Assembly: GCF_964340395.1 (NCBI RefSeq)
Contig: NC_135561.1
Coordinates: 17,895,240 to 17,959,239 of the forward strand
Origin: Glandiceps talaboti
Lineage: Eukaryota > Hemichordata > Enteropneusta > Spengelidae
DNA: 64,000 nt
Reading direction: 5' to 3'
The translations under genes were made by a program, and so were the position numbers. Each line of letters begins with the position of its first letter. The stretch's first letter is position 1. A model generated the notes under the pieces. That model had not been told where the DNA came from, made no database searches, and was given only the letters and a program-made list of their open reading frames with translations. Positions 25,913-37,650 of this stretch are shown here, one piece after another.

Positions 25913-26390
25913 ACCTGGCTGATCCACAAATGAACAAGTCATGGCCAATCCACAAATGAACAAGACATGGCTGATCCACAAATGAACAAGAAATGGCCGA
26001 TCCACAAATGAACAAGACATGGTCGATCCACAAATGAACAAGTCATGGCCAATCCACAAATGAACAAGAAATGGTTGATCCACAAATGAACAAGAAATGG
26101 CTGATCCACAAATGAACAAGACATAGCTGATCCACAAATGAACAAGACCTGGCTGGTCCACAAATGAACAAGAATTGGCTAATCCACAAATGAACAAGAA
26201 TTGGCTGATCCACAAATGAACAAGAATTGGCCAATCCACAAATGAACAAGACATGGCTGATCCACAAATGAACAAGAATTGGCTGATCCACAAATGAACA
26301 AGAAATGGCTGATCCACAAATGAACAAGAAATGGCTGATCCACAAATGAACAAGACCTGGCTGATCCACAAATGAACAAGATCTGGCTGA
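25913..26390. repeat. 26-bp minisatellite, exactly 18 full units plus a 10-bp partial
   Basis: The consensus is ATGGCTGATCCACAAATGAA plus CAAGAA. TCCACAAATG recurs every 26 bp without a single indel over 468 bp, with only substitutions (AA/AC/TC/CC at the junction, GCTGA/GCCAA/GTCGA). Because 26 is not a multiple of 3, each frame cycles through all three phases every 78 bp. With no stop in any minus phase, this creates four overlapping ORFs of 74-165 aa with a 26-residue period (FICGSA, CSFVDQP and VHLWIS themes). These are artefacts. Confidence 0.97.
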
Positions 26391-27247
26391 GGTTATAATG
26401 ACTATAAATTACATAATTATATACTGTTATCAAAATGTAAAGATAACTGTAACAATTATGTTATGAAATTGTTCTGAATATTGTTGTGATTCTTGTGTTA
26501 CAAATTGGTAAGGGAATCATTTTGTAAAATATATACATGTATAGGAGCCATTCTTTGATTGCAAATTTTGTCCATTCTTTAAAAAACACCCTTGATCAGT
26601 TATGACAACTCTCAATTTTGGTGGAAACAATTCATTCTGTGTTTGATTTAACATAAAACGTATCTGGGAAGCGTATTGAGAGCACCATAAATACACTTGT
26701 GAATTAAATTAGTCTCTGGTACAATTTTCTCTGGTGTAAATTTAGTCCTTTAATAAACAAGCGACCTATCGGTCAGAATAGCTCCGCTGTTTGTTTTTTT
26801 TAATTTAATTTTTTATTTGGTGACATGTAGAAGTGGTTCAGGTCTTCACTATGCAGTTTTGTTTTAGCGATGCAATAAAGTGGTTAGTGGTTTCATATGA
26901 TGTCTCACTATAAAACACATTTTACACAGAAGTTGGTAATGTATTGTACTTTTATACCATAGTCACCATTTTATAACAAAAATCTACTGTTATGAAAAAT
27001 TGCACAAAATCTCAGAAAAAAATGACTGGGAAATGCACACAAGAAAAAGAAAAAAGAGGATTTTGAGGTTGGCTATAAATAATTCCAGTGTCTTACAGCT
27101 GTAACCCTGGAAAATTTTAATGATGAATGAAATAAACTAGGGATCTAAAATAATTTTGAGGCAATTTGAATTTCAATTTTCTAACAAATTTACAAAGTCA
27201 ACAACATTCAACTTGTACTAGTTGTGGTAGATATATATAGGGAAGAA

Positions 27248-27798
27248 ATGTATTAATCGCCATCTTAGTTTCCGTACGGCGACAATCTCAAGTTAAGTAC
27301 CCGGAAGAGAGTCATTCTCAGCCATACGTTACAGTGGTAACACTCGTTCATGTTCGGTTACCTTTCACAAAGAAAACACAACGAAATGGTTGAAATGATC
27401 TTTTTTTTTATTTCTTTTCATCACAACAACAAAATCTGCGTGATTGATCAAAAGTGTTGTAAACTAAACCAGAAAGAATTATCGGACTGGCTAAACTTCC
27501 CGATGAACTGGAGTAAGGTCCTACTACTTCCAAGTAAGCCTCGATAGTACTATAGTACGTGAGAAAATCGTCTCAAACTAGCGATACAACTTTCAAAATA
27601 TAACTTGACATGTCTTCATTTGTTAGAGTTATACAATTCAAGACGGGTTTTCACTCGAAAACAACAATTCTGTGAATAATGACACTCTGAACGCAGCGAT
27701 TTCTCGGACGATGTTACCACTGTAACGTATGGCTGACAACGACTTGCTTCCGGGTTAGTCCCTCGTGCATACGGGTGGATTGTCGGCGATTAATACAT
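27248..27798. mobile_element. 551-bp element with about 90-bp terminal inverted repeats
   Basis: The left TIR 27248-27341 and right TIR 27713-27798 match in reverse complement at the outer end (ATGTATTAATCGCC), in the middle (CCCGGAAG) and at the inner end (GCCATACGTTACAGTGGTAAC split over the boundary). The middle parts are diverged. There is no transposase. TTAA lies 5 bp inside each end, and no clear flanking target duplication is seen. Probably a non-autonomous DNA transposon. Confidence 0.75.
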
Positions 27799-27799
27799 A

Positions 27800-28660
27800 C
27801 ATCGTCTGATATTTTAATTCACAGTGTTTCTTGTGACCGGCGCCTGTCAGCAGACTCTGCCATTTTTTTCATCATTCCATTGTATTTAAACCTTGTACTT
27901 GACATTTCGCAATATTTATAATTCTCAACAAAATACCTCAACATGCCTCACTTCGCTCGTACTCAAAGCAGCCCCGCGCGGTATGATCACTGACACTGAT
28001 GACATGATGAGAGAGAACCTTTTCGGATTTACATGTAAAACGGGGAAAGATACGCAAAACATAATGCAAAGTCTAAAGCCAAATTAAAGTTGTAATTATT
28101 TTAATTATTTTTACTTGCCAAATATTTGCATTTTGGAAAGGCAAGACACGTTCATGTCGTTTAACTTTACATGTGAACTGTCGGCCATAACTTCAACCGC
28201 ATGTCTGGCATGCCCTTCCTTACGCAAGTTGTCTGAATTCTGGTTCACTGTCATTCCAAATTGCACGACAATATAGAATTAACCACAAGTTACATGTTAT
28301 CTGAAAACATCACACTTTTATAGTGGGTCTGAAGTGTGATTTTAGTGAGTACCAAGAACGTCCTGTGTTGATACTCAAGATGCTTGCTGTGGAAAATCGC
28401 TCGGTCAAATGAGGTCACCTTCAGCTTCTGGTCGAATCAGGATAGAGTATGCAAATGAGGATGTTGCGGACTGATTTGAAGTTTACAACCCTGTTTCGAA
28501 CAAACGCTTGTCATTTGGGCGCCCAATGCGTAGAATTATGACTATAGCACATATTACATTGCTTGTTTGACGTCAATAGTGTCTTTTGAAAAGTGGCAGT
28601 TTACTTAAAGTCTCGTCGACTGATTTCCAATATGGCGTCGGTCATTATGCTCATTAACAT
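27800..28660. other. CpG-richer zone of unknown nature
   Basis: CpGs are clearly denser here and in the neighbouring element than elsewhere (GACCGGCGCC, CCCCGCGCGG, GGGCGCCC). On the minus strand short ATG-led frames (MAESADRRRSQETL near 27870; MSSVSVIIPRGAALSTSEVR near 27990) could be first-exon-like, but the ERSE-like word in another frame also suggests a repeat. A promoter is possible but unproven. Confidence 0.3.
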
Positions 28661-28676
28661 ATTCATTTTTTTTTCA

Positions 28677-29070
28677 AATTACAAAAAAAAAATCATAAAA
28701 AATAAAAATGAGGATGTGCTGACTTGAAATTAACAAATCTGAGTAAGCTACCCCCTGCGCATCAACACGCCAGATATCAAAGCAATCTAATAAGAGGTTT
28801 TCAAGGAGTTGATGAAAATGACATTTTATGAAAAAAAATCATAAAAAATTGAAAATGGCACAGATCAACTTGGCATGAACAAATCTGAATAGCCTCCCCC
28901 CAGGGAACATGCACACCAAATATCGAAGAATTCCGACTGTCACTTCCGGAGTAGATAGTAAAAATATAAAAGTTTGACGGACACCTATGATTCACTCTAC
29001 TCTCTATACCTCAATACCCACCTATACCTAAAGCTACGCTTTCAGCTTTCGCTGACAGCGGAGCTAAAAA
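28677..29070. repeat. 146-bp direct duplication followed by a CT-rich tail
   Basis: AATCATAAAAAAT, ACAAATCTGA.TA and CACGCCAGATATC/CACACCAAATATC recur in order in 28690-28800 and 28836-28945. It is followed by a TACCTATACC-type tract and the palindromic TTTCAGCTTTCGCTGACAGC. It looks like a composite dispersed element. Confidence 0.6.
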
Positions 29071-29249
29071 CTCAACATAAATACATAATTAACATCCAAT
29101 TCAAGGTAGTCATATTATCATTATACCATCATTTTCAATCCAGACACAATTTCATTACTATCAACCTTGTGTATGTCTTAGTTTAATGTGTAGAGCTGAG
29201 AGTGTGAACAAAGTGGACAGCCTGGGCTAATATACCAAAGATGCTAGCA

Positions 29250-32200
29250 GCCCACCTGTCCATGCCTAGCTTGGTGAATTACTATTGAGAGTTATTTTTT
29301 TAAAAATTGTTTGTTGTTGTTGTTCTAGCAGTGAAGCAAATTATACTTCTAGGACTGTTGCCAACATGTCCATTCATTTATGCACATTTCCTTGGTGAGC
29401 TATGTCCTACCGGTAGTGTTACTCTGATCATGTACAATTCAACCAATGTGAATAAATTCGAAAACTAAATATTGTATCTAAAATCATAATTAATTATTAT
29501 AATATGGTTAAAGTAATCATTAAAGTTCATCATGCACTTAGCTAAATTACCTATTCTAAAAAAAAATTTTCTTCTGAATGCTAATCACAATATTACACTT
29601 ATTAGTCAGACTCTACATAATAATTCTATTCTGGGTATCCAAGAGAGTCGACAGTAAAACACACACACACACCCACCCTTGTTCATTTAAAATTTTCGAG
29701 GACAGATTTAGCAGATAAAAAATAGTGACGCCGCCAGCTCATGCTTAATTTTGTTTTATTCTACATTGTAAATATTAATTGCTGACTAAAATATTCTATT
29801 TTATTGTTGTATCACTGCTTTTGAATACACAATTATGTTCACATTATAATGCACACAACCCTGGCAACATGAAAACTTCAAGTACAGATTTTACAATAAT
29901 TGCATAGTAGGGCTCATCGTATTAGATGTCTCATCTGTGCCCTTGGTTTTATTGCAATTGCTAACTGAAAAACCATTCTGGAGGCAGCTGAACAGCTTGA
30001 TAATAAAACCAGCACACACATCTAAAATCACCAATATGGACAATAGCGGGCTGACTTATAGCTTGATGAAGTAACTGCGCTGCCTAGTAATTGGTACACA
30101 ACAACCTCCATTTTTATGAGCTGTTTCTTTTTATTGCAATTGCATTCATCGATGGGAAATGAATGTATAGGATCAGGAAATGCTATTAATTCATGTGAAC
30201 TTGGTCAGGCAAACAGGAAACTCGGTACCAAGAGCTGAATGGTTGACTGTCCAGTCAATCATAGAGAGAGGAAGCTATTAATGTGATAGGAAATGAGCAT
30301 GTTTGACAGAATTCATCAATTCTCATTATGACGGCTATGTGACTGTTATTTTCTTTAAGTTAATAATTGGATAGTTTCAGCTTTTGTTTTCAGAACGTAT
30401 ACATCTGCTTGGAAAGAATAGCTGTAAATTGTATACTGACAGTTTATTTTGGCACCAATTCTGACTGACCTGTTCTGCATGCTTATCAACATAAAATTAT
30501 ATTATGTACATAGTGTACACTTATCATCACAAGTCTGTTCCACAAGAGAACTATCAATAATTTACAGGATTTCGGTTCTTTACTTTTGGTGGCTATTTAA
30601 AGCTTTCAGATTTGAACCGTTATGATAAGAAATGGGACAATTCAAGGCAAGCATACATAATTTACAACCAAGAGAAATGACTGATGCATTTCCAATTCAA
30701 ATCTTGCTGCATATTTAAGATTGTGAAAACAATGTGATATGTAAGGTACTTGTAAATCATTGAATATAACTAAAGCCTGTCCCTATTGACAATAAGCTCT
30801 GTATATAGGGAATCGTTTAAATCATGCAACACTGCTAATGGTGAATGCTGAGTAATTCAAGCATGAAAATACTGTCAAAATTAGCTAAGATGTGTTTAAA
30901 AAAAACAAGAAAAGCCCCCAATATATTGTAGGCCAATATGACTGATTTTCTAAATGGCGATGTGAACATTAAAATCAATGTGGCCTTATAGAATAACCTC
31001 TGACTGAAATGACAAAAATACCTCGAGGGATGTAATTAACAATTTATGGCCCCATGACTGTTAGCCCTGTTTTGTACAGACTTTGTGGCCTTTACTCATC
31101 TCATCCATCAGAAAAGAAGAGTTGTTGAAGGCATGCATTAACATTTCATGGCTGTGTTACTGATTATCTCTCACCCTAGACAGATCTTCATTTAATCCAT
31201 CTACATCTTCCTAATTTTAGTAAATCTATAAATACTGCCTTTGGATTCCAAGTTCTATTCATTTTAATGACTCACTCACCATGCATAATTTACAGCATCA
31301 TGAAGTATGGAGACTATACAGTCCAAGTATACAGGTTTTCCATATTATTTGATGTATGTGTAAATTATTGGGCAAAATGCACTAAGACCCATTGCCCAGG
31401 TTTTGAAATCATAAAATGGGCACAGTCTCCTTGCGCAGGTGTTACAATTACGTCGTGTAAACTGGAGGAAAGAGTATGTATTAACCTTCTGACCTTGGCA
31501 TACAAAAGGTATTCTTAGCCACCTGGCATTTATACAAAAAATTTGTTTAAGACTGTGATCACTATTAAATCAGAATTGGTTATTGATTTCATGACCCCGA
31601 TTGCAAGAAAAATGTTCAACTGTTACACCTATGACTATCCTCTATCTTGAGATTTGCCAAACTCTTCAAAAATTATATGTTCAAAATTTTCATTGAATAA
31701 TTTTGACAAGAAAATGCATGTAGAATTAAAAATAATTTTTAGATGTTATCCTCCACTGAATTTTCCTTCTGATTAGAAAACCTATCAATGTATGTATCAT
31801 GGTCATGACTGAGATTCACAAGATATGTCACACATGATAAGACAAATTATCATTAATTGATAGCTTTATTGGTTCATTGATTCTGAGTTATTGACATACA
31901 TGTACATGAAGTTGAAATTAAAGATAATATAGATCTGATTTATATTCAGAAGGTGGCATATTTTACGGACTATGAAACTACACTTTATATATAACGACCA
32001 TATACATTACACTTCTTTTAATACATAAAAGTCTATAAAAATTAAATCAACAACTATTACGGGGTTCTCACTTAGGCTGTTGAGTCGATTCTGAATCTTA
32101 CCTAACATATGAAAAATAAACATATGAACAGTTAATGTCGACACTCTGAGTCAGGTTAAATTTATGACATGTGAAATGGGGGGTTTAGAGTAGACTTATC

Positions 32201-32400
32201 TTTTGTGTCTGTCACAAAATCCCATTTGATTACATATTAAGTGTATTTAGTTTCGTAGCTAAGGGGGGATCTACAGTTAAAGTTCAGGGTTGCTGCTAAA
32301 CATAATGACACAAATGAAGGTTATGCTAATACAAACACGTATGTCATGATAATAAGAAACTGTTTACGTCAAGTGTTCAGCAGTAATCTAAATACCAGGT
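29250..32400. other. no gene supported; mostly unique AT-rich sequence
   Basis: An 83-codon plus frame spans 31267-31515 with no recognised content. On the minus strand a strong GTGAGT donor near 31277 and another near 32755 could end micro-exons, but these are too short to call. Confidence 0.4.
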
Positions 32401-32404
32401 AAAA

Positions 32405-32590
32405 CATTCAAAAGTCACAATTAATTTTTCCACTTTATCATCAATTAAGTTTGCAAACATATTTCCCAATATTTTCTCTTTGTTCAGATGGAAAATATTC
32501 ATGACACAAGGGTTTCTCATTAATCATCCTCAACTCCCAGCAAGAAGGCCCCAAGTTGCAACTTACAATTTCTTCAGCAGAACAAACAAT
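32405..32590. repeat. dispersed hairpin-ending repeat family, copy D (diverged)
   Basis: The order of motifs is kept (ACATTCAAAA, TTTGTTCAGATGGAAAATAT, ACACAAGGGTTTCTC, CAAGAAGGCCCC) and the ends still pair: TTTGTTCAG at 32480 with TTCAGCAGAACAAA at 32573. Confidence 0.5.
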
Positions 32591-32861
32591 TTTTTTTTAA
32601 TAATATTTTTTTTTTAAATTATATACTTCAACAAGAGACAACGTTGGGGAAATAATATGAAATGAACTGTAACCTACACATGGAACCACAGACTATGTTG
32701 GGGGAGCACTTCATGAGAGTGGGAGATGCTTAGATCTTACTGAATAAATACACTCACCATCCTTATAAGAAACCCTGCAGAAATGTAGACGTACCTGGAA
32801 GAAGTAGTAATTACAAATTTTCAAATGACCTATATGATATGGCCTTTCAAGATATGCTCAC

Positions 32862-32920
32862 TGTAGAGTGGCCTTCATTTATCAGCTGGTCACGACTCGC
32901 ATAGTAGGCGTTATCTATGT
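32862..32920 (-). CDS. candidate internal exon, 59 bp
   Basis: Only one frame is open, reading IDNAYYASRDQLINEGHST. The acceptor is CATCTGTATATGGCAG and the donor ACA|GTGAGC. Phase is 1 in and 0 out. GC is about 47% in an AT-rich setting. The charged, non-repetitive peptide makes it one of the better single candidates. Family not recognised. Confidence 0.4.
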
Positions 32921-33125
32921 CTGCCATATACAGATGACAAATACATTAAACTCTTTTGTACAATTTTGAAAATGGCTCCCAGATTCATTCCCCCAAATCT
33001 TGTCAACCAAAAGTAGGTAATCATGGCACATACGATTAAATGTGTATGTCGTCATTGTGTTGGAAAGGCGCCATTATGTTACTTGATCACCTTAAAATGT
33101 TCCATTGCAGAAAAAAGTAACCCAC

Positions 33126-33161
33126 CTGGAAATCATCTGTCAAATTGTGCTGCTTGTGTGG
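33126..33161 (-). CDS. candidate micro-exon, 36 bp, very strong splice sites
   Basis: The acceptor TCATCCCTCTATGTCAG and donor CCAG|GTGGGT are both strong. Only one frame is open, reading PHKQHNLTDDFQ, phase 0 in and 0 out. The length is a multiple of 3. It does not fit the phases called for the candidates at 34.7 and 32.9 kb, so it may be an alternative exon or a chance pairing. Confidence 0.3.
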
Positions 33162-34603
33162 CTGACATAGAGGGATGACTAGACTATTAATAAAGTTTGC
33201 TATACTTCAGATATAGTAAATTCTATCTAACATGTACTCCCATTTCCGTGCTCAAATGGTTGATAACAATTTCAATACATTCATATTTTAGAGTTAAGGC
33301 TGCACTATCTGCAACAGGAACGTTTTTTGAAACTGTTTCGTTAGATAATGATCGGCTTTAATAATATAGTACACCCAGAACAGTACTGAATCATATGTGG
33401 GTAAACGTTTAGTGTAGTTGTACACATAATACAATTCAATAAATCCAATCAAATTGATTTTGGGTCCACAACCTAAAATCGGCGCCACCAACACAATCAC
33501 ATTTACAACCATTTATTACAATATAAATCATGGATAATGTTAACCTGTAACTAATATGAATAATGTCTAATTATTGGGATTTTGGCAATGTCCAATGGAT
33601 GTACTGGAGGTTGGCTGATTACAAACATAATACTCCAGTTACAGCTAAGTGTAGATTTAGAATAACCTAAAAGTTATTCAATACAATACTACTAAAACAA
33701 CATTTTTTTTTCTTAATCAAAATTAGAATTCATGCAAACATACATATATTGTTTTATATGGTAATATTTAAATCCTGATACTCTGAGATCTCACAAACCA
33801 AACATACCCTTATTTAAAATATCATAATGAACATGTCTTATTAGGAAGTCTCGCATTACCAACTAATTTCTTTGTACGAAATGTTAATGAGATACAAAAT
33901 TAGTACATGTATTCCATTACTTTGTTAATAATGTTCTATCATTACAGAAAAATGAATGTAAGAATAGTAAGGACTTGTTACAGTAATACACAAAATGGTA
34001 TCAAATATTATCGTTTTATTAGTAATTATTCAGATTCACATTCCTGACAGGATAATATGTGTGACATATGCAAGGTACATTCTCCCATTTTCTTAAAACC
34101 TTATCTGACCTTAAGCTACAAGAACTAGGCCTTCCTAGTAATTATAATCATCCCCTATGTAATTATAGAAATTTGTAGCAATGACAAATTCTTTTCATTA
34201 CTGAAATAATTGTAACATATATGAAATGTGACAAATCAATTTAAATCAAGGCCCCTTTTTATCCTTATTCATCTGCCGGAGGGTACAATTTTATTTGCAC
34301 GTCGTGGAAAGTAATTGTATGAATAAGCTGTATATTACGTCTTCAAATTCAACAAGAAACTGAACATTGTGATTACTGATACAATTGCATGACTGCAATT
34401 GAGAGTATCCAAAAACAGAATCACACAGTATGAAATATATTTCTAGCAAAGAGATACATAAACATTTCAGAATCAATTCCTTTTGTGACCAACTTTAACT
34501 ATGAGGAGCTCTATTTTGTAATTTGTGCTTTCTGATTGGTCCAATTATGACCTTGTAATTCACTGACCCTCATTATGTGATGTGCAGTTGGATCATGTGA
34601 TAC

Positions 34604-34700
34604 CAGCATGCTAGATGTGGCAAGTCCTCGTCATCATCTTGTAATGACAGTGATCTAGGAATCATAGGGTTGACAAATGTTGAAGGAATAGCCACATTAA
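34604..34700 (-). CDS. candidate internal exon, 97 bp
   Basis: The minus strand reads NVAIPSTFVNPMIPRSLSLQ then DDDEDLPHLAC. It lies between a TATTTAG acceptor (a second, stronger acceptor CTATGATTCCTAG lies inside) and a CTG|GTATCA donor. Phase is 1 in and 2 out. The acidic, proline-containing peptide is unlike random AT-rich translation. Its downstream phase does not fit the 33.1 kb candidate. Confidence 0.36.
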
Positions 34701-35507
34701 CTAAATACATAATTCTCAATTTATATACAAATATACTGTATGTCTCTTAAGAACAAACTCATTGTAGACATAATGAGGGTCAATTTATTATGATGTTTTC
34801 ACTGTAATGAAACAGGTACTTCTTAGAAATATGGGGGACATGATAAGGTATTTGTAATATTAGCATGTTCAAAATATCTTGTCTGTTGGAAAAAGCTTAT
34901 ATTGCATTTCACTATATCTTAATTGTGGTAGATATAACTGTCTGTCTTTACTCAGATAAAATCATTCCATTAGTTAATGAAGATGGCTGGTGAATTCTTG
35001 CTTATGTGTAACACCTAGCTTTAGGATGATTTCACCATTGCTATGTTGTTGTCTGTATATTGACTTTGAGTTCATCAGAATAGGTTTTTGCTTTGACAAC
35101 ATTATACGATATCTCCCTCTAATAGTATTATAAAATGTATTGCAAGGCCATCCTGTCCAAATGGCGGCTTAAGATGCCTTCTGAATTACCACTGGCATTA
35201 TGAAGTGTATGATCATGTTTTTATTGTTTCTTACAGCAGCAATTTTACAAGAATTTGGAAAGCTCTCATCCTAATCACAATTATATAATTGGATTGTATT
35301 ATTAGATAATATAATGATCGTTACAGAATACTTCTTGTTAATGGTAGCCTTGGGTTACACACAACCGGAATAATTGTACAAGTCTGAGTTCTAGCCACTA
35401 GTATCGAGCATCTTGCTTTAGAGAGCATACCAATATGTTCAATATGAAACACAAAAAATGCATTCATTTACAATTTTCTCAGAAGGCTGTCTCTCCAAGT
35501 GAGCATT

Positions 35508-35745
35508 GTCGGTGGCCGAGCAGTTAGTTTGTACGCCTCTTACCTCTGCTGTCTGGGTTCGAACCCGCCAAGCGTCAGCTGGGTTCAATTAAAAATATTT
35601 AACCAGGTGTGTATGTAAGAAGGGTGGTGCTCAGTTTGATTTCCTCCTGCTTTTTCAACACTAGCGTGCTGTTCTTGTGGCAACCATTTGAAATTTTCAA
35701 ATATGTTTAGGACAAATCAAGATTATTTATTATTTATTATCATTT
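35508..35745 (+). mobile_element. tRNA-headed SINE, near full length
   Basis: The head contains an A-box-like GTGGCCGAGCAGTTAG and a perfect internal B box GGTTCGAACCC (35556-35566), so RNA polymerase III could transcribe it. The body follows (ATTTCCTCCTGC, GCGTGCTG, GTGGCAACCAT) and the element ends in a TTATTTATTATTTATTAT tail (about 35723-35742). The head does not fold as a complete functional tRNA by eye. Confidence 0.85.
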
Positions 35746-35759
35746 TTACAACATGACAT

Positions 35760-36960
35760 GATGTATAAGTTACACAGGGTACTTCTGTTAAGACTAATTT
35801 ATTTAAAGCTTGGTAGACATTCAATAATTATTTTATTGCAACATAAATATTTAAATTGAACTGTCAAATATATTTTTGTCCTCAAAATAATCAACAGTAA
35901 CATTTTGGGATTCCACGTTTATAGGTGTTTATTTACCAGTGTCTTCCAGACTGATTTCAAAGTTTAAAAGAAAAATTATGCTGACTAGGCCCCCTCTAGA
36001 TTAAAAGGCACAATTTGATTGCTATGGTATACATAATACTATTGGTTCTTTTACTTGTAATGCCATTCAAGAAACAACAAATAAGTGTTACTTCAGTAAC
36101 CCAACTGATTAAACATGCTATTATATCACATCAGTCTCTATCTAAACTTTATAATAATTTGCCATGGAATCTTCATCAACTTCCTCCTTAAATTTTTACC
36201 AGCCAAATAAAAACAAATAAGAGACTTCAGTGACTTGACTGATAGACATTATAGTCTCTATAATATTCATTCATTCCTGAAATTTTGCGTAATAACATTT
36301 TTCAGGTGGACTTTGACATTACTGTTCACAAAGTTTTTACCGAAATATTTAGTTCTGTATGCAAATGTACATTTGACTTACAAGTTCTTCGTAAATTTAG
36401 ATAGAACTCATCTAGCCCATTGAACTCTGGGTGTTAATAAAAAAATCAAACTGACTGATTACGTATCTGACAGTTAGAAATACATGTACACTTAACATGA
36501 TTAACTGATACTTGTAAATGTTGTAATCTTATAATCTGTAACTTGAAAGTTATAAACAGGAGACCAGTTATTCCTAAAGTAATCACTGCACTAAGTTTTC
36601 ACATCTCCATGGAAATGTATAAAGGAGGAAGTGTTCTTCAAACTTGATCAATTTAATGCACGTCTTATTTCACTTAAAGTGGTATATATTTCACTCTGGT
36701 TTTTATTCATACAGAATTGAATAGGTTTGTAGATACTTGAACCGTGAGAGAGAAGAGTTCATTCTTCAAAATCAATTAGTATGGATTGTTTCAGCTCCGT
36801 ACATTTTGATATTATGTGACAAGTTATTGCTGGAGGTAACGTACAGACAGCCAAACAATCTGGTGTTGTATTATCAGTCAGTGAGCAATGAGTAAGAGAA
36901 GAAGTATTTCACTCTAATGCAGACAGTAGCTAGTAAATTGAAAAAACACTACACTACTTC
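35760..36960. other. no gene supported; AT-rich sequence
   Basis: Minus-strand frames near 36560-36590 and 35955-36005 (EISLEDT) could supply missing exons between the 37.0 and 34.7 kb candidates, but their boundaries are weak. Confidence 0.3.
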
Positions 36961-36969
36961 TAAGATTAC

Positions 36970-37054
36970 ATTTCCTTCCAGGCTTCTGTCAGCACTTCTG
37001 AAACTGTTCTCAAGTTGCAAATCTTTCTGGTACCAACGCACAATCTCTACGTAG
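36970..37054 (-). CDS. candidate internal exon, 85 bp
   Basis: The minus strand reads YVEIVRWYQKDLQLENSFRS then ADRSLEGN. The acceptor is TTTTGTTATTCAG and the donor AAT|GTAATC. Phase is 2 in and 0 out. GC is about 45%. A plus-strand frame is open too but is less protein-like. The next candidate in phase downstream is not certain. Confidence 0.42.
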
Positions 37055-37591
37055 CTGAATAACAAAATAATGTCAGAATATAATTAGCATACCATGACTT
37101 GATAATTCATCAAACTGTACGACTAAAGTACATTTTGACAGATGGGTTATAAAACTTGTATTGTGTTCAGTTAAACACTATTGATGAGTTATTACATGCA
37201 TGTAATTAAATATGGATGATTCTGATTGGCCTTTTAAATAATGCAAATTGCCACAAGCCAATCAGTGGCTATGTTATTAAACAGAGAATTACTAGTCTTC
37301 ACTGTTTGAGCACCTTATCAAAAGAGTAGAGGGCAGCTGACCTATTGCCTCTTGCCCTATTTTATTTACTTGTGAAAATTCCATCATCGTCTTAACTCTG
37401 TTGTATTAAAAACTAAAAGCGATTTTATCTGTCCAGAGTATGCTATGCTTTGACTGTTGGGTATAATTATAGAAAACACATTTTAAGGGTTATTCAGTAC
37501 TGCCTTAGGGTAATCCATGGACACAAAGGCACCTTGAAAATGTATATAACATGCTGAATACTTACATTGATTGTGTTTTTAGCCTAAGTAC

Positions 37592-37650
37592 AGAGTCTCC
37601 AGCTGAATTTCCCAAAGCTTGTTAACAAGGGCTTTAGCTTCAAAGTATTG
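37592..37650 (-). CDS. candidate internal exon, 59 bp
   Basis: The minus strand reads QYFEAKALVNKLWEIQLET, with a branch-like TTCTAAT upstream of the AATAAG acceptor and a CT|GTACTT donor. Phase is 0 in and 2 out. It splices in frame to 36970-37054, where the junction completes a leucine and continues YVEIVRWYQKD. The combined segment reads as continuous helix, which makes this pair among the more persuasive. Confidence 0.4.

Noticed and set aside
25874-26433. ORFs of 74-165 aa on the minus strand with CSFVDQP/VHLWIS repeats
   Set aside because: They are translations of the 26-bp minisatellite in all phases. There is no start context, splice structure or non-repeat sequence.
29195-29275. Minus frame reading MDRWAASIFGILAQAVHF
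   Set aside because: It overlaps a fragment of the same repeat family as 21.3 and 21.6 kb and ends in a stop without a good donor.
35110-35220. Minus frame reading HNASGNSEGILSRHLDRMAL
   Set aside because: It looks protein-like but has no GT donor before the stop. It is a useful reminder that appearance alone misleads here.
35508-35580. Functional tRNA gene
   Set aside because: A and B boxes are present but the acceptor stem does not pair and a SINE body follows, so it is a SINE head.
37314-37356. Minus 43-bp stretch reading QEAIGQLPSTLLI
   Set aside because: Its phase would block the better-supported join of 37592-37650 to 36970-37054, and its acceptor is poor.
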